From: Cystobasidiopsis lactophilus
Taxonomy: Eukaryota > Basidiomycota > Agaricostilbomycetes > Agaricostilbales > Chionosphaeraceae
DNA: 64,000 bases
Assembly: GCA_001599975.1 (NCBI GenBank)
Contig: BCIO01000005.1
Coordinates: 2,838,508 to 2,902,507 of the forward strand
Direction: 5' to 3'
The position numbers were made by a program, and so were the translations under genes. Shown in pieces: positions 22,384 through 32,278 of the stretch. Position 1 is the stretch's first letter, and every line of letters starts with the position of its first letter. Under the pieces are notes generated by a model. It searched no databases, was not told where the DNA came from, and saw nothing but the letters and a program-made list of their open reading frames with translations.

Positions 22384-24916
22384 ATGCTGACCTCCGCCGC
22401 CCGAGTGTCGTTCTCCGAGGCCACTCGCCGGCGCCCTCAGCTCTACAAGAAGCCCAGCAAGGATGACCCCAACAGCCCGTTTTATTCAGAACAGCAGCGC
22501 AACCACCTGGCGCGCACCTTCAAGTCGCTCTTCCCACATTGGGCTCGCTCTGTCAAGGGCCTGATCGCCTTGGTCGGCCTGCTCTTCTTCCTCGCCGTTG
22601 TCGCTTTGACCCACTACCGCATCGACCCTTCCCTCAAGCAAGCCCGGTTGGAGGCCCAGCTCGCAGAGGCCGCCTTGCGAGACCCGCATGAGTGGGCGAG
22701 GCAGGCCAACGCCACCAAGTGGTCCTTCTGGTCCACCAGCTCGGCGTCCACCGACAACCAAAATGCAGCATCGCCCAAAGCCATGGGCAAGGCCCACCAG
22801 TTCTTGAACAACGGCTTGATGATGGTCAGCGAGAACAGCGACCAGCACCCGATCTTGGCGCTGTTGGAACGGGGCGAGCAGGAGTGGAAGGCGCTCAAGG
22901 CCGGGCAGAGCAAGAACTTGACCGATGTCGTGCGCGAGTACAAGAGACGGTATCACAAGAGCCCGCCTGCCGGATTTGACCAATGGTGCGTTGCTTTCCG
23001 AGTCTTTCGCATTTGTGTCAATAGCTGATCAGCGCGGCTCAATCGACCTGACAGGTGGAAGTATGCCCAGGACAACGGTGTCCAGCTGCCCGACGAGTAC
23101 GACCAAATCAACAACGATCTCGCCCCCTTCTGGGCTCTGGACCTCCAAGACCTGCGCCACCGCGCCAAAGTCATGCAAGAGCGGGAGCACACCTTCACCG
23201 TCGTCATCAAGGACGGCGCAGTGTCTTTGGAAGGCCGGGAAGCTCACCTTCGCCGGGCCACGGACATTGCAGACATCATGAAGCGCTTTGCTCACAACCT
23301 GCCGCACGACGTGAATATGTAGGTTTGAGGCAGCTTTATTCCACGGAGCAGGAAATTGAGTTGAGCGGTTTCCCGCAGGACTTTCATCATGGATGATCAG
23401 CCAGCAGTGTTGCTTCAGCACGAGAGCAAGTCGCGCATGATCGAGATGGCGCTTCAAGGCGAACGTGAGTGGCGCGGCCCAACTCAATGCGATACTCGCG
23501 CTGATACGATGAATGTACAGACTTTGGCCCTTCTGATTTCATTGAGGACGACGGCGACAAGGGCTTGACCAACTTTGCCAGGGCCTGCCCACCCAACTCG
23601 CCTCTGCGCCGCCAAGAGCATGGCGAAGAAGTCCACTTCCCCACCCCTGACGAGAAGTCCTTCATCTGGGACCCACGTACCGCTAACGACGTCTGCCTCC
23701 ACCCCGAGAACCGCGGTCTGCACGGCCACACCGTCAACAAGGGCACCGAACCCACGCCCATCGTTCCGCTCTTCGCCTGGGCCAAGACTGGCACGCACTC
23801 AGACATCCTGGTCACCCCTCTGGAGCAGTACTGGGACTCTTACCATGGCAACGACCCTGAGTGGGCGGAGAAGCCGATCAACAAGGTGCTTTGGCGAGGA
23901 TCGACTACTGGCGCCGAATTCACTACCGGTGCGCCGTGGAGGGACAGCCAGCGCGCGCGCCTGCACTTTGGCTCTCGGGAGACAGAAGGCAACAAGACCA
24001 TCGTTTGGGCCGACCCGGACGGCAAGTCGCACACCTCGTCCTACGCCGTTTCCGAGCTCAACCAGCTTTACATGGTGAGATCACTCCCATCAGGTTTGGA
24101 GGGAACGCCACTGATTCTTCGTTCTTCCTCAACCATAGGACACCAGCTTCTCTGGAGCCCCCACCCAGTGCGACGCTGAGACTTGCAAGTTGATGGAAAG
24201 GATTATCGATTTTGCTCCAACCCAGGGCTTGGAAGACAGCTACAAGGTGAGCTGAAGCCTTCCCAAGCTCTTTGATGAGCTCTGTTTAACGACATCGCTG
24301 TTCAGTACAAGTACATGCTCGACGTGGATGGAAACGCATGGAGGTGAGACTCGTTCACTTTTTTTTTAGCACTTTTGGATGCTCATTTCGATTCCAGCGG
24401 TCGCTTCCATCGCTTGATGTCCACAAAATCTGTCGTCCTCAAGTCCACCGTTTTCCCCGAATGGTACAACGATCGGTGTAAGTTCCAAGTCGTTTTCCCA
24501 CAGTGGTGTGCACGAGCTAAAAGCGCCAACAGTGATCCCTTGGTATCACTATATTCCGGTCAAGGTCGACTACAGCGATCTCTATGACAGTATGTCCGAA
24601 TCATGATGCCTTTGGCGCCGGACTCTCTCTCAAATGGCCCCGCGCAGTCATGTCGTTCTTCGTCGGAACTCCCGATGGCAAGGGCGCCCACGATGAGCTA
24701 GCACACCGTCTCGCTGAGAACGGTCGTATGTGGGCCAAGCGCTACGTAAGTTCTTTTATCTCTGCATTAGTTTCCGAGCTCAAGTGCTTGTTCCTCCAGT
24801 GGCGCCGCGTCGATATGGCCAGCTACATGTATCGACTGACACTGGAATTCTCGCGTCTTCTTCAGCAAGACGAGGGTGCCGATTTCGTCCTTCGACCAGA
24901 GCACGTCAACATGTGA
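22384..24916 (+). CDS. CAP10/CAP64-like glycosyltransferase, GT90 family (copy A)
   Basis: Type II Golgi membrane glycosyltransferase. A short cytoplasmic N-terminus (MLTSAARVSFSEATRRRPQL) is followed by one membrane helix near residues 60-80 (GLIALVGLLFFLAVVAL) and a lumenal domain. GT90/CAP10 blocks: [111 protein letters not shown] and the end FVLRPEHVNM. Members include cryptococcal capsule proteins and beta-1,2-xylosyltransferase Cxt1, so xylosylation of wall, capsule or glycolipid glycans is likely but not proven. The DxDGN and RFHRLM blocks that mark the active site are intact. It converges with a second GT90 gene. Confidence 0.9.
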
Positions 24917-24944
24917 ACGACCGATCGGTGAACGACCGATCGGT
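24915..24944. repeat. 15-bp tandem duplication over the GT90-A stop codon
   Basis: Two exact copies of GAACGACCGATCGGT (24915-24929 and 24930-24944). Each holds the palindrome CCGATCGG, and the first copy contains the last two bases of the GT90-A TGA stop. Likely a simple replication duplication; the palindromes could fold in the 3' UTR. Confidence 0.85.
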
Positions 24945-25239
24945 GCTCACACTTCAAGACTTGTCCAGCCATCTTTTCTTTTCAGCAGTGCCAACAGGGA
25001 TGCTCGTTTTTCAACGAGCAGCGGGGTTTTCTAGGCCAACACATTCTTTTCGTCGCTTTATCACCCGCCACTATTCGTTCATATACACGTTTTCGATACC
25101 CTTTGCACTTCGCACGTACGCACGCACTCATCGTTCCCCTCTTAATTCATGAAATTCCATCGTTACTGGTGCAGAATGCAAACATAGACAGGTTCGGTAT
25201 GCGAATGAAAGGGTATCTGTGGGTGGCATCACCTCGTCA
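24945..25239. other. Convergent 3' interval between two GT90 genes
   Basis: The space between the two GT90 stop codons is 323 bp (24917-25239), including the tandem duplication. It should hold both 3' UTRs and poly(A) sites. No gene seen. Confidence 0.5.
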
Positions 25240-28013
25240 TCAATCTAAAAAGTCCCATGAAGAATCTTCGCCCCTGTGCATGATTCGCCCCCATTCTGTA
25301 ATTTACCAGAGTAAGTGGCAGCCGCAGTTAAAGCAATCACTCAGAGCGCACCTAGCATAAGTCGGAACATGTACGCCGCCATGTCTTCTTTGCGCCACTA
25401 GCGAAGTTCCAATGTTAAGCCTATCGCTGTTCGAGGGGCAATGGTGGGACTGACATGGTCTCTGGCCCACTCCTTTCCGGCCGTGGCGATCCGCTCCGCT
25501 AATTCGTCGTGCCCGTTCTCGCCATCTGGTGTGCCGATGAAGAAGCCAAGAACTGCCGAGAGACATGAGAACAGCCGACTAGAGAGAGCGTAGTCACTGA
25601 CTGTCGTATAGATCCGAGTAGTCGATTCTGAGAATCAGAAACATTTTGTCAGTGGAATCCACTAGTCCTGGTCCCCAGAACTAACTTTAAAGGAACCTGC
25701 AGCGAAGCCCATCAGCGATGCACAGAAGACGACACATAAATACGCACGTAATGTAGCCAGGGCATGACTGGAAGATCGTAATCTATCAGAGGAAGCCTTA
25801 CGGGCATGGAGCAACAGCGAGCTTACCTCGATCGGCATACCTGACAAAGCCCGTTAGGTCGCTCTCCAGCAAGATGATGAAAAGACGACATACCACTCCG
25901 GAAACAAAGTGCTTTTGAGCACCATTGACTTGGTGGACATGAGTCGATGGAAGCGGCCGGACCAGCCATTGCCGTCCAGGTCGACCACATACTTGTACTG
26001 TGCGGCGCAACTCCTTCAGAGGTGGCTCTGTCGGCGACAATACGAGCGAGCCTACCTGATATGATTCGTCCAAGCCCATCGTCGGTGCAAAGTGGATCAG
26101 CCGCCGCATTTCTTCACATGTCTCGGGGTCACATTGCACCGGCTCGCCGGAGAAACTGGTGTCCTGGGTTAAAAATCATTGAGTTAGCTTATAGAGAGAG
26201 TCTGTCCGAGCGACCGGCGCACCAGATATGCCGCGTTGAGGTCCGGTGACGGCCAAACGCCGACTTTGATCTTGCCATCCTCGTCTGCGAAGAGCATTGC
26301 TTCTTCACCTTCTTCGACATGTGACATGAAGTGCATTCTGGCCCTCTGGCTGAGCTGCCACTGCACGTTGACGGCAAACTCGGCTCCGGTGGTGGAGCCT
26401 CGCCAGAGGACTTTGTTGACGCTTTTGTCGGCCCAGTCCGGGTCGTCGCCGATGTAAGAGGAAGAGTACTGTTCTAAAGGGGTGGCGAGGATGTCGGAGT
26501 GCACGACGGTCTTGGCGAAGGTGAAGAGCGGCACGAGCTCGCCGAGGTTGGTGCCCAAGGACGTGGTAAAGCCGTGCAGGGGCATAATTTCGGGGTGCTG
26601 GCAGATGTCCATCGCCGCTGGGTGGTCGTGGATGAAGGAACGGTGGGAGGACATGGGCAAGGCTTTGAGCCCCGAAGGGTCCGCCAGCTCGGCTTCCCTC
26701 AAACTCGACGAAGGCGGGCAGCCGTTGGCCCAGTTGGTGAGCTTGGGGTCTTCAGTGTCCACAAAGTCGGAAATGCCGAAGTCTGTTTCGCCTTTAAATT
26801 AGAATGCCAGGCCAAATGCGGCAATGAGGGAAGGAGACTCACACTCCCCCTCCTCCGCGAGCTCCTTCATTTTGGTCTTTTGCTCCCAGCTAAGCGCAAC
26901 CGCCGGTTGATCGTGCTTGGTAAACGTGATGCTGACTTCGCCGGGCATGTCCTTGGCGAAGAGGCCGATGATCTCGCCCAGGTCGGTCGCCCGCCTGAGA
27001 CCCGCTTCCTCGCCCGAGTAAGACACCTGGGAGTCTGCAGGCGCCCCAGGGTTGACGGTGATGGTGAAAGTCTGCTCCCGCTCTTGCATGCGCTGTGCCT
27101 TGAATTGAAGGTCATGCGGTTCCCTGTCAAACCAACGCATGAATTTCTGTGAGAAATCCTGCGATGGAAAGGAAGAAGAGACGCACAAGGCCCAGAATAC
27201 GCTCAGATCTCGGTCGATCTGGTCGTACTCGTCCTTGAGCACGATCTTGTTCTGGGTCGCGAACTGCCACCACTTGTCGAAGCCCTTGGGCGGGTTCCGC
27301 TTGTACCGCTGGCGATACTCCTCCGCAGCTTGGGTCAGAGAGGTGGACTGCTTGGCCAGCAAAGTGTTCCAGTTGGACTCGGCACGATGAATGAGCTGGA
27401 GGATGGGATGCTCGGCGGACGTGGCGTTGAGGTCGTCGGGCAGCAACAGGTACCCATTCTTGGCGTAGACCATCTCTGTGACTGGCCTGTTGGCGTCATG
27501 CTGATGCTCTGCGGGCCGGTGCCAATGCTGCTCCTCGATGACCTGAATCGGATCCGCCTCCTGCTCATGGGCGAAGTGCTCGGAGTCGAGCCGGTCACCT
27601 TCCCTCTGCAGCTCTTCGAACAGCACCTCATCTGAGACCTCATCCATCAACGCGCCTCCCTGTTTGTGCGCGGGCGACCAGCCCTTGAGGGAGTCTGACC
27701 ATTTGTTGAATTCGTCCTTGATGCCATTGAAGCGCTCCTGCTCGAGCACTTCCCTCGCCGCCCGCCGCGAGCTGCTGGACGTAAAGAGCAAGACCAAAGC
27801 GGCCAGGCAGGAGAGCGAGAGCCAGACGCGGGGCCTGAAGAAGGGCAGGCAGCGCCAGGGCGAGCCCCTGCGCGAGGAGCGGGCGCGTTGGAGAGCCACG
27901 CCGCCTTCGACGGGCGAGCCTGCGAACTGAGCGCGGGCCTTGAGCAAAGGGGAGGCGTCTAGTTGCGACTCTTCGTCCTGGTTCGGCGACAGCAGGGCGT
28001 ACTCTTGGCCCAT
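25240..28013 (-). CDS. CAP10/CAP64-like glycosyltransferase, GT90 family (copy B)
   Basis: Second GT90 type II membrane enzyme, paralogous to copy A. Start Met at 28013 ([20 protein letters not shown]); the frame stays open upstream but has no ATG. One membrane helix at about residues 60-85 ([17 protein letters not shown]) follows a basic cytoplasmic tail. A long acidic, His-rich stem ([17 protein letters not shown]) replaces the shorter stem of copy A. Shared blocks: [127 protein letters not shown]. The last exons read [18 protein letters not shown] and end DSSWDFLD. Active-site blocks are intact. Divergence from copy A is clear in the stem and C-terminus, so it is not a recent duplicate. 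Confidence 0.88.
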
Positions 28014-28228
28014 TTGCGGTGGACGCGGTGAAAGGGGCAGCTGCTCGGACTGGTTGGGCGAAGGACCCAAGCGCTGGCGCCTTGAGATAGAGAAAAACGT
28101 ATTGATTCAACGCAAAGACTCAGAGAGGCGTGTAGGAGAGCAGCATCGTCATTATGAATCCGAAAGGCCGTCAACAAGCCACCGTCCATCGGTCCTCTCC
28201 AACACAATTGCTTGTTGGCTTCTCCTCC

Positions 28229-28853
28229 TTACTTGGTGAACCACTGTTTAACGGGCAGGAAAATCCATCGATGAGCATAAGGGGAGACGACACAAGAGAC
28301 GAAGCAAGGCTAACCTTGGCAACCTTGTGAAGCAGGTGGAGGCCCACGACTGAGAAGATGAAGACGACTGCCAAAGTCATGATGACGAAAGGGTCCTGTG
28401 CGCAGCAACAAAACGAGGGATTGAGTATCGACGGGTTTGCCAGACCAAACACAGTCGACGGAAACGCACCACGCGCAAGCCTGGGCTGTCGTCTGCTGTG
28501 TATAACCGCATCATTGTGCTGCTGCTGCCACCTGTTTGATTGCCACCACAAGCTGAATGAGACGAGCGACCGAGAAAAGGACACTAGGAGCGCAGACGAA
28601 CCATGGCCAGCCGCTCGCGTTGAGGTGGGCTTGTCTGCTTGTTGGGAGGTCGCTCTCCGCCTGCAAGTCGACGCATCAACAGCCATATCAGCATGCATAA
28701 GATGCAGGCAGCACAGCGAGGGCAAACTACCTGATGGCGCCAGAGGACGCTGGCCTGTTCAGAGTTGGCGTCGCTGGTCTTGAGCTTTCGGAGCCGGACT
28801 ATTCCCTCTGTTTAGGGCAGGGCCAATTCGGGCAGGCGATCACAACGCACCAT
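28229..28853 (-). CDS. SBH1: Protein transport protein SEC61 subunit beta
   Basis: A 95-residue tail-anchored subunit of the ER Sec61 translocon, rebuilt from six tiny exons: 28853-28851, 28798-28731, 28660-28602, 28531-28470, 28395-28315 and 28243-28229. The total is 288 nt with every phase agreeing. The product begins MSGSESSRPATPTLNRPASS, has a flexible Ser/Thr/Pro-rich head, then the family hallmark LYTADDSPGLRVDPFVIM, one membrane helix (TLAVVFIFSVVGLHLL) and the lumenal end HKVAKWFTK. The first coding exon is nothing but ATG, followed by a GTGCGT donor; the second exon supplies SGSESS. The length and layout match Sec61-beta. No long open frame covers the gene. It is divergent from the LENG1-like gene. 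Confidence 0.9.
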
Positions 28854-29189
28854 TTTGAGATTTTTGGGGGAGCTACAGAGGTCGCTAGGGAGCAAGCTTG
28901 GACAGAGGGACAGACGAGCGGCATCTTGCCGGGCACGGACGCTGTCCCTGCTTCCTCGCGGGTTGGACAGCAGCGACGAGGGCTCTTTCTGATCCATCAC
29001 GGCCGACTGCTAGAGCCTACGTCACTGAACCCCCTCGGACCCTCAGCGATTCTGGCTCGAGGGCTGAACCTGGCTTTAATTGCTCTCATTGGTTGCCACC
29101 GACCGCATCCGCTTTCGCGCTGACCCCAGCCACTTCTTGGGCCCTTAAGGCCTACGTTTTCTGCTTAGAAAGCCGATCAAGCGCCCAGG
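28854..29189. promoter_or_regulatory. Divergent promoter interval, SEC61-beta / LENG1-like
   Basis: 336 bp between the two start codons, so both genes must be driven from here. No repeated or symmetrical motif was found by eye. Both flanking genes have an intron exactly at the start codon. Confidence 0.5.
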
Positions 29190-30593
29190 ATGCAAGTCCT
29201 CCGTAGCTCTTCTGCCCAGAATCAAGGCTGACCAGAGCTCAATTCTAACAGGCCGCTCAAGATCACCCATCACAAGTGAGCCCAGACCCCGAGACTGGCA
29301 TTGGATCCACGCTGATGATTCGGTATATAGGTCTTACAATCCCTATGGCAAAGGTAACGACCTTCATTCCTTTCAAAAGGCACCGTTGGTCCGAACGAAC
29401 GCTCTTCCGCAGATAACATTGCCAAGGTCAAAAGGGATGAAGCTGAGGCTGCGGCGATAGAGGAAGAGAACGAGCGGCGGTCCTTGCAGGCCGACTCGGA
29501 GGCTCGCCTGGCCCACCTTCGCAAGCAAGCCTCAGCCCGCGAAAGTGGCCAACAACTGGCGGAGGCCGGCTCTTCCAAGCTGCTGACCGAGCACCAGATC
29601 GAAAAGGCGGTCGCAAAAAAGCGCAAGAGGTTGGACCCCGGCGAGGCCGAGCTGGAGCAGCAGTTGTCGGCTAAAGGGTGGGAGATGTCCGGCGCGGCGA
29701 GGCAGGAGCTACGCCAGGCCGAATCTTCCAGAGCCGTCATTATGAAGGCGCCAGATTCGGTCGACGCCAAGGGCCACATCAACTTTTGGGCCGACATGGA
29801 AAAAGGCCTGAAGCCAGCTGGCGGGCCGCTGGGCAACGCCGACTTCTTGGCGGAGAAGAAGAAAGAGGACGACAAGTGGGACGCCCAGGTCACCATGTAT
29901 CTGGGAAAGCCGGCGGCAGAGCTCAAGCCGTGGTACGGCGAGCGCGACCTGCAGAATGGGGAAGACCGGAAAAAGACACAGGATCAACTGCTGGAAGCTG
30001 CGTGCGTCACGGAACCCTTCTCGTGGCTTATTGATGCTCTTGATTGACTCAAAATTTGGAGCAGGTACAAAGACGGCGAGCTGAAGCGGATGACGGACCC
30101 GCTGGCCTTGATGAACTCCTACCTCAAGCAGCGGTCAGACATTAAGGAAGCCCAAGATCGCTCGCGAACCAATCCATCTTGGTCCAGGACGCCGACATCG
30201 TCTCTCGTGGCGACACCCACGCCCTCTCTCTTGCGACCACCAAAAGTGCGGCAGGGCGAGGAACCGGCGTGGAAGTCGCAAAAGCTGGCCACCGAGGCAG
30301 ACGACTACGGGCCTGCAAGACCAGTCGCTTCATCTTCGGCGAAGCCTCCATCGCCTGATCGCAAGCCTTCGGTCGAAAGCGAGTCGAAGCAGAGGGTTCA
30401 GTCGGAGCGAGAGCGGGCCAAGGCGCTGAAGGAGAAGGCCCGCCTAGCCAAGAGGGATGCGTCAGAAACGCCTCGTTCAGACTACGGCTATTCCAACCAA
30501 TTCAACCGAACAGATACAAGAGAGGCGCATCGCCACCGGGAGGGATGGAGCTCGTCTACGGACGGGATTCGGCGGAATCGGCGGTGGGACTGA
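29190..30593 (+). CDS. LENG1: LENG1-like protein with CIR N-terminal domain
   Basis: 388 residues from five exons: 29190-29191, 29252-29275, 29331-29353, 29413-30001 and 30065-30593. The start codon appears split: AT at 29190-29191, a 60-nt GC-AG intron with a consensus GCAAGT donor, then G CCG CTC. The product opens MPLKITHHKSYNPYGKDNIA, followed by KVKRDEAEAAAIEEENERR, the CIR_N domain shared by LENG1 and CWC25, which are linked to spliceosomes. The middle is charged helix (about residues 20-130), then a block around PLGNADFLAEKKKEDDKWDA, and the tail is Ser-, Arg- and Glu-rich and disordered (RAHRHREGW-like region, end RRNRRWD). No other catalytic domain is seen. A nuclear role in RNA processing is expected from the family. 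Confidence 0.8.
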
Positions 30594-30801
30594 ACGCTCT
30601 TTGCCTTCCCCCTGGGCCTTCCGCTGTATTGATTTGTACTTTTATCGATCGCAAACTCTTGTAATCCGACCAGAGCCTGCATTTTTTGTTCCTTGCGACT
30701 CGCTTTAAACTTTAAACGTCGTCGCCGACTGGAGTCGCGCTTGAGCGCCTCTCAATCCCTACCCTTCGAAATCTTCCACTTCCTTCCCGTCCACCATCAA
30801 A

Positions 30802-31928
30802 ATGAGCAAAGTTTTCCTCATCACTGGCGCTGCGTCTGGCTTTGGCTTCGAGCTCGCTAAAGAGGCCTTGGCCCGCGGCTACCGCGTTATCGCCACTGCG
30901 CGCAAAGCCATCCCTGCCTTGGAAGCCTTGGGCGCTGCGACTGTTTTCCTGGATGTCAACGCACCCTTCGAGACCCACAAAGAAGTGGCAGCAAAAGCTA
31001 TGGACATCTATGGCCAGGTGGACATCTTGATCAACAAGTGAGGCCTCCCCTGCCTCTGTCCCGTCCACTCTTAACTGTTTTATCTGCAGCGCCGGGTTCT
31101 CGCAGCTCGGCGCTATCGAAGAGATTACGCCTGAGCAAACCATGGCCATTTTCCAGACGTGAGCGCCTGTCGTCGCCACCGCAATTTGGTGTGCCCCTGA
31201 TGTTGATGCGCGCCAATTTGGGAGAGCAGAAACGTTTTTGGCGTCATCAACCTCACCAACGCTTTCATGCCGTACTTCCGCAAGGCCAAGAGCGGCTTGA
31301 TCGTGAACATTTCGAGCGAGAGTGGAATGTTGGTAGCCCCATTGATCGAAACTTCTTTGACTCAAGCTGTCCTATAGGTACCCCGAGCCAGCATTGGGAA
31401 TCTACTGTACCACCAAGGCTGCTCTTGACAGTGAGTGGCCGTCTTCCATTCGTTGACATTGCTGACTAGCCCCTCGCCTACCAGTGTACTCGGACTGCCT
31501 TCGCGACGAGATTGGTCCCCTTGGCATCAAGGTCTTGACTATCCAACCCGGCGAATTTGATACCGACATTGGCTCGGCCGCTCACTTGAAGCAACCCTCG
31601 GTCAAGCTGGCAGGCTACGAACACGTTTCTTTCGACGTGAGTGCAGAGTCTTCAGGGTGCAGCAGCTCTGACATTGCTCTTGTAGTGGATGGTCTACAAG
31701 AAGCCAGGCACGGCTGCAGCGGCCGCCCACCGCATGCTCGATGTCATGACGCTGACTGGCGTTGCCGCCGGCCGTGAACTGCCCAAGCGCTTCTCCATTG
31801 GCGCCGACAGCTCTCTGCATGTCAGGAAAATCCTCAAGGCTCGGTTGGAAGAGAACTTGGCGTGGAAGGATTTGGCAGCGGGCGAGAACCTGGCGCTAAT
31901 TCCCACGAACGAGGTGGACGATGCCTAG
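30802..31928 (+). CDS. Short-chain dehydrogenase/reductase
   Basis: Classical SDR. Start MSKVFLITGAASGFGFELAK with the nucleotide motif TGxxxGxG (TGAASGFG). Then FLDVNAP, NNAGFSQLGAIEE (the NNAG motif joined over an intron), NVFGVINLTNAFMPYF, LIVNISSESGM with the catalytic Ser, and YCTTKAAL holding the YxxxK pair; so the active site is complete. PGEFDTDI is the usual post-catalytic PG motif. A donor at ATGTTGGT (phase 2) joined to the acceptor before TACCCCGAG gives SSESGMYPEPALGIY, restoring the family sequence. Substrate unknown. The upstream 208-bp spacer separates it from the LENG1-like gene on the same strand. Confidence 0.88.
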
Positions 31929-32278
31929 AATCTTATACTCTGCTCAAGGGACTACTTCACATTGCATATTTTAATGGAATCACCTGCATCACCTTCCACT
32001 ATTCCACTTTCGGAGAAGCCTTTCTAAATTTACTGCCTTCCTAGCAGGCAGAGTACAGTAACCGAACCGCTTGCGTTTCGGCTTGCGATGGCAAGCATTT
32101 CGAACGCATTTCTCCCTTCTAGGCATCGCTCAGCGGCAGTCTGTTACCTCTTGCTACTCCCATTCGACACACCCAGGAGCGCTATCCCCTTTGCCCCTGT
32201 TTGCCACTTGCCATCAGCTCAAATTGCGGTGTCGACGCGAGTCAAGAATCAAGGGCAACAACTCCTCTTGACGCCTCC
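31929..32278. other. Intergenic, 350 bp
   Basis: Spacer before the ABC transporter on the same strand. The transporter's frame is open back to about 32201 without an ATG. No other element seen. Confidence 0.5.

Noticed and set aside
22486-22983. 165-codon minus-strand open frame
   Set aside because: Antisense to the GT90-A first exon, which carries a membrane helix and family motifs.
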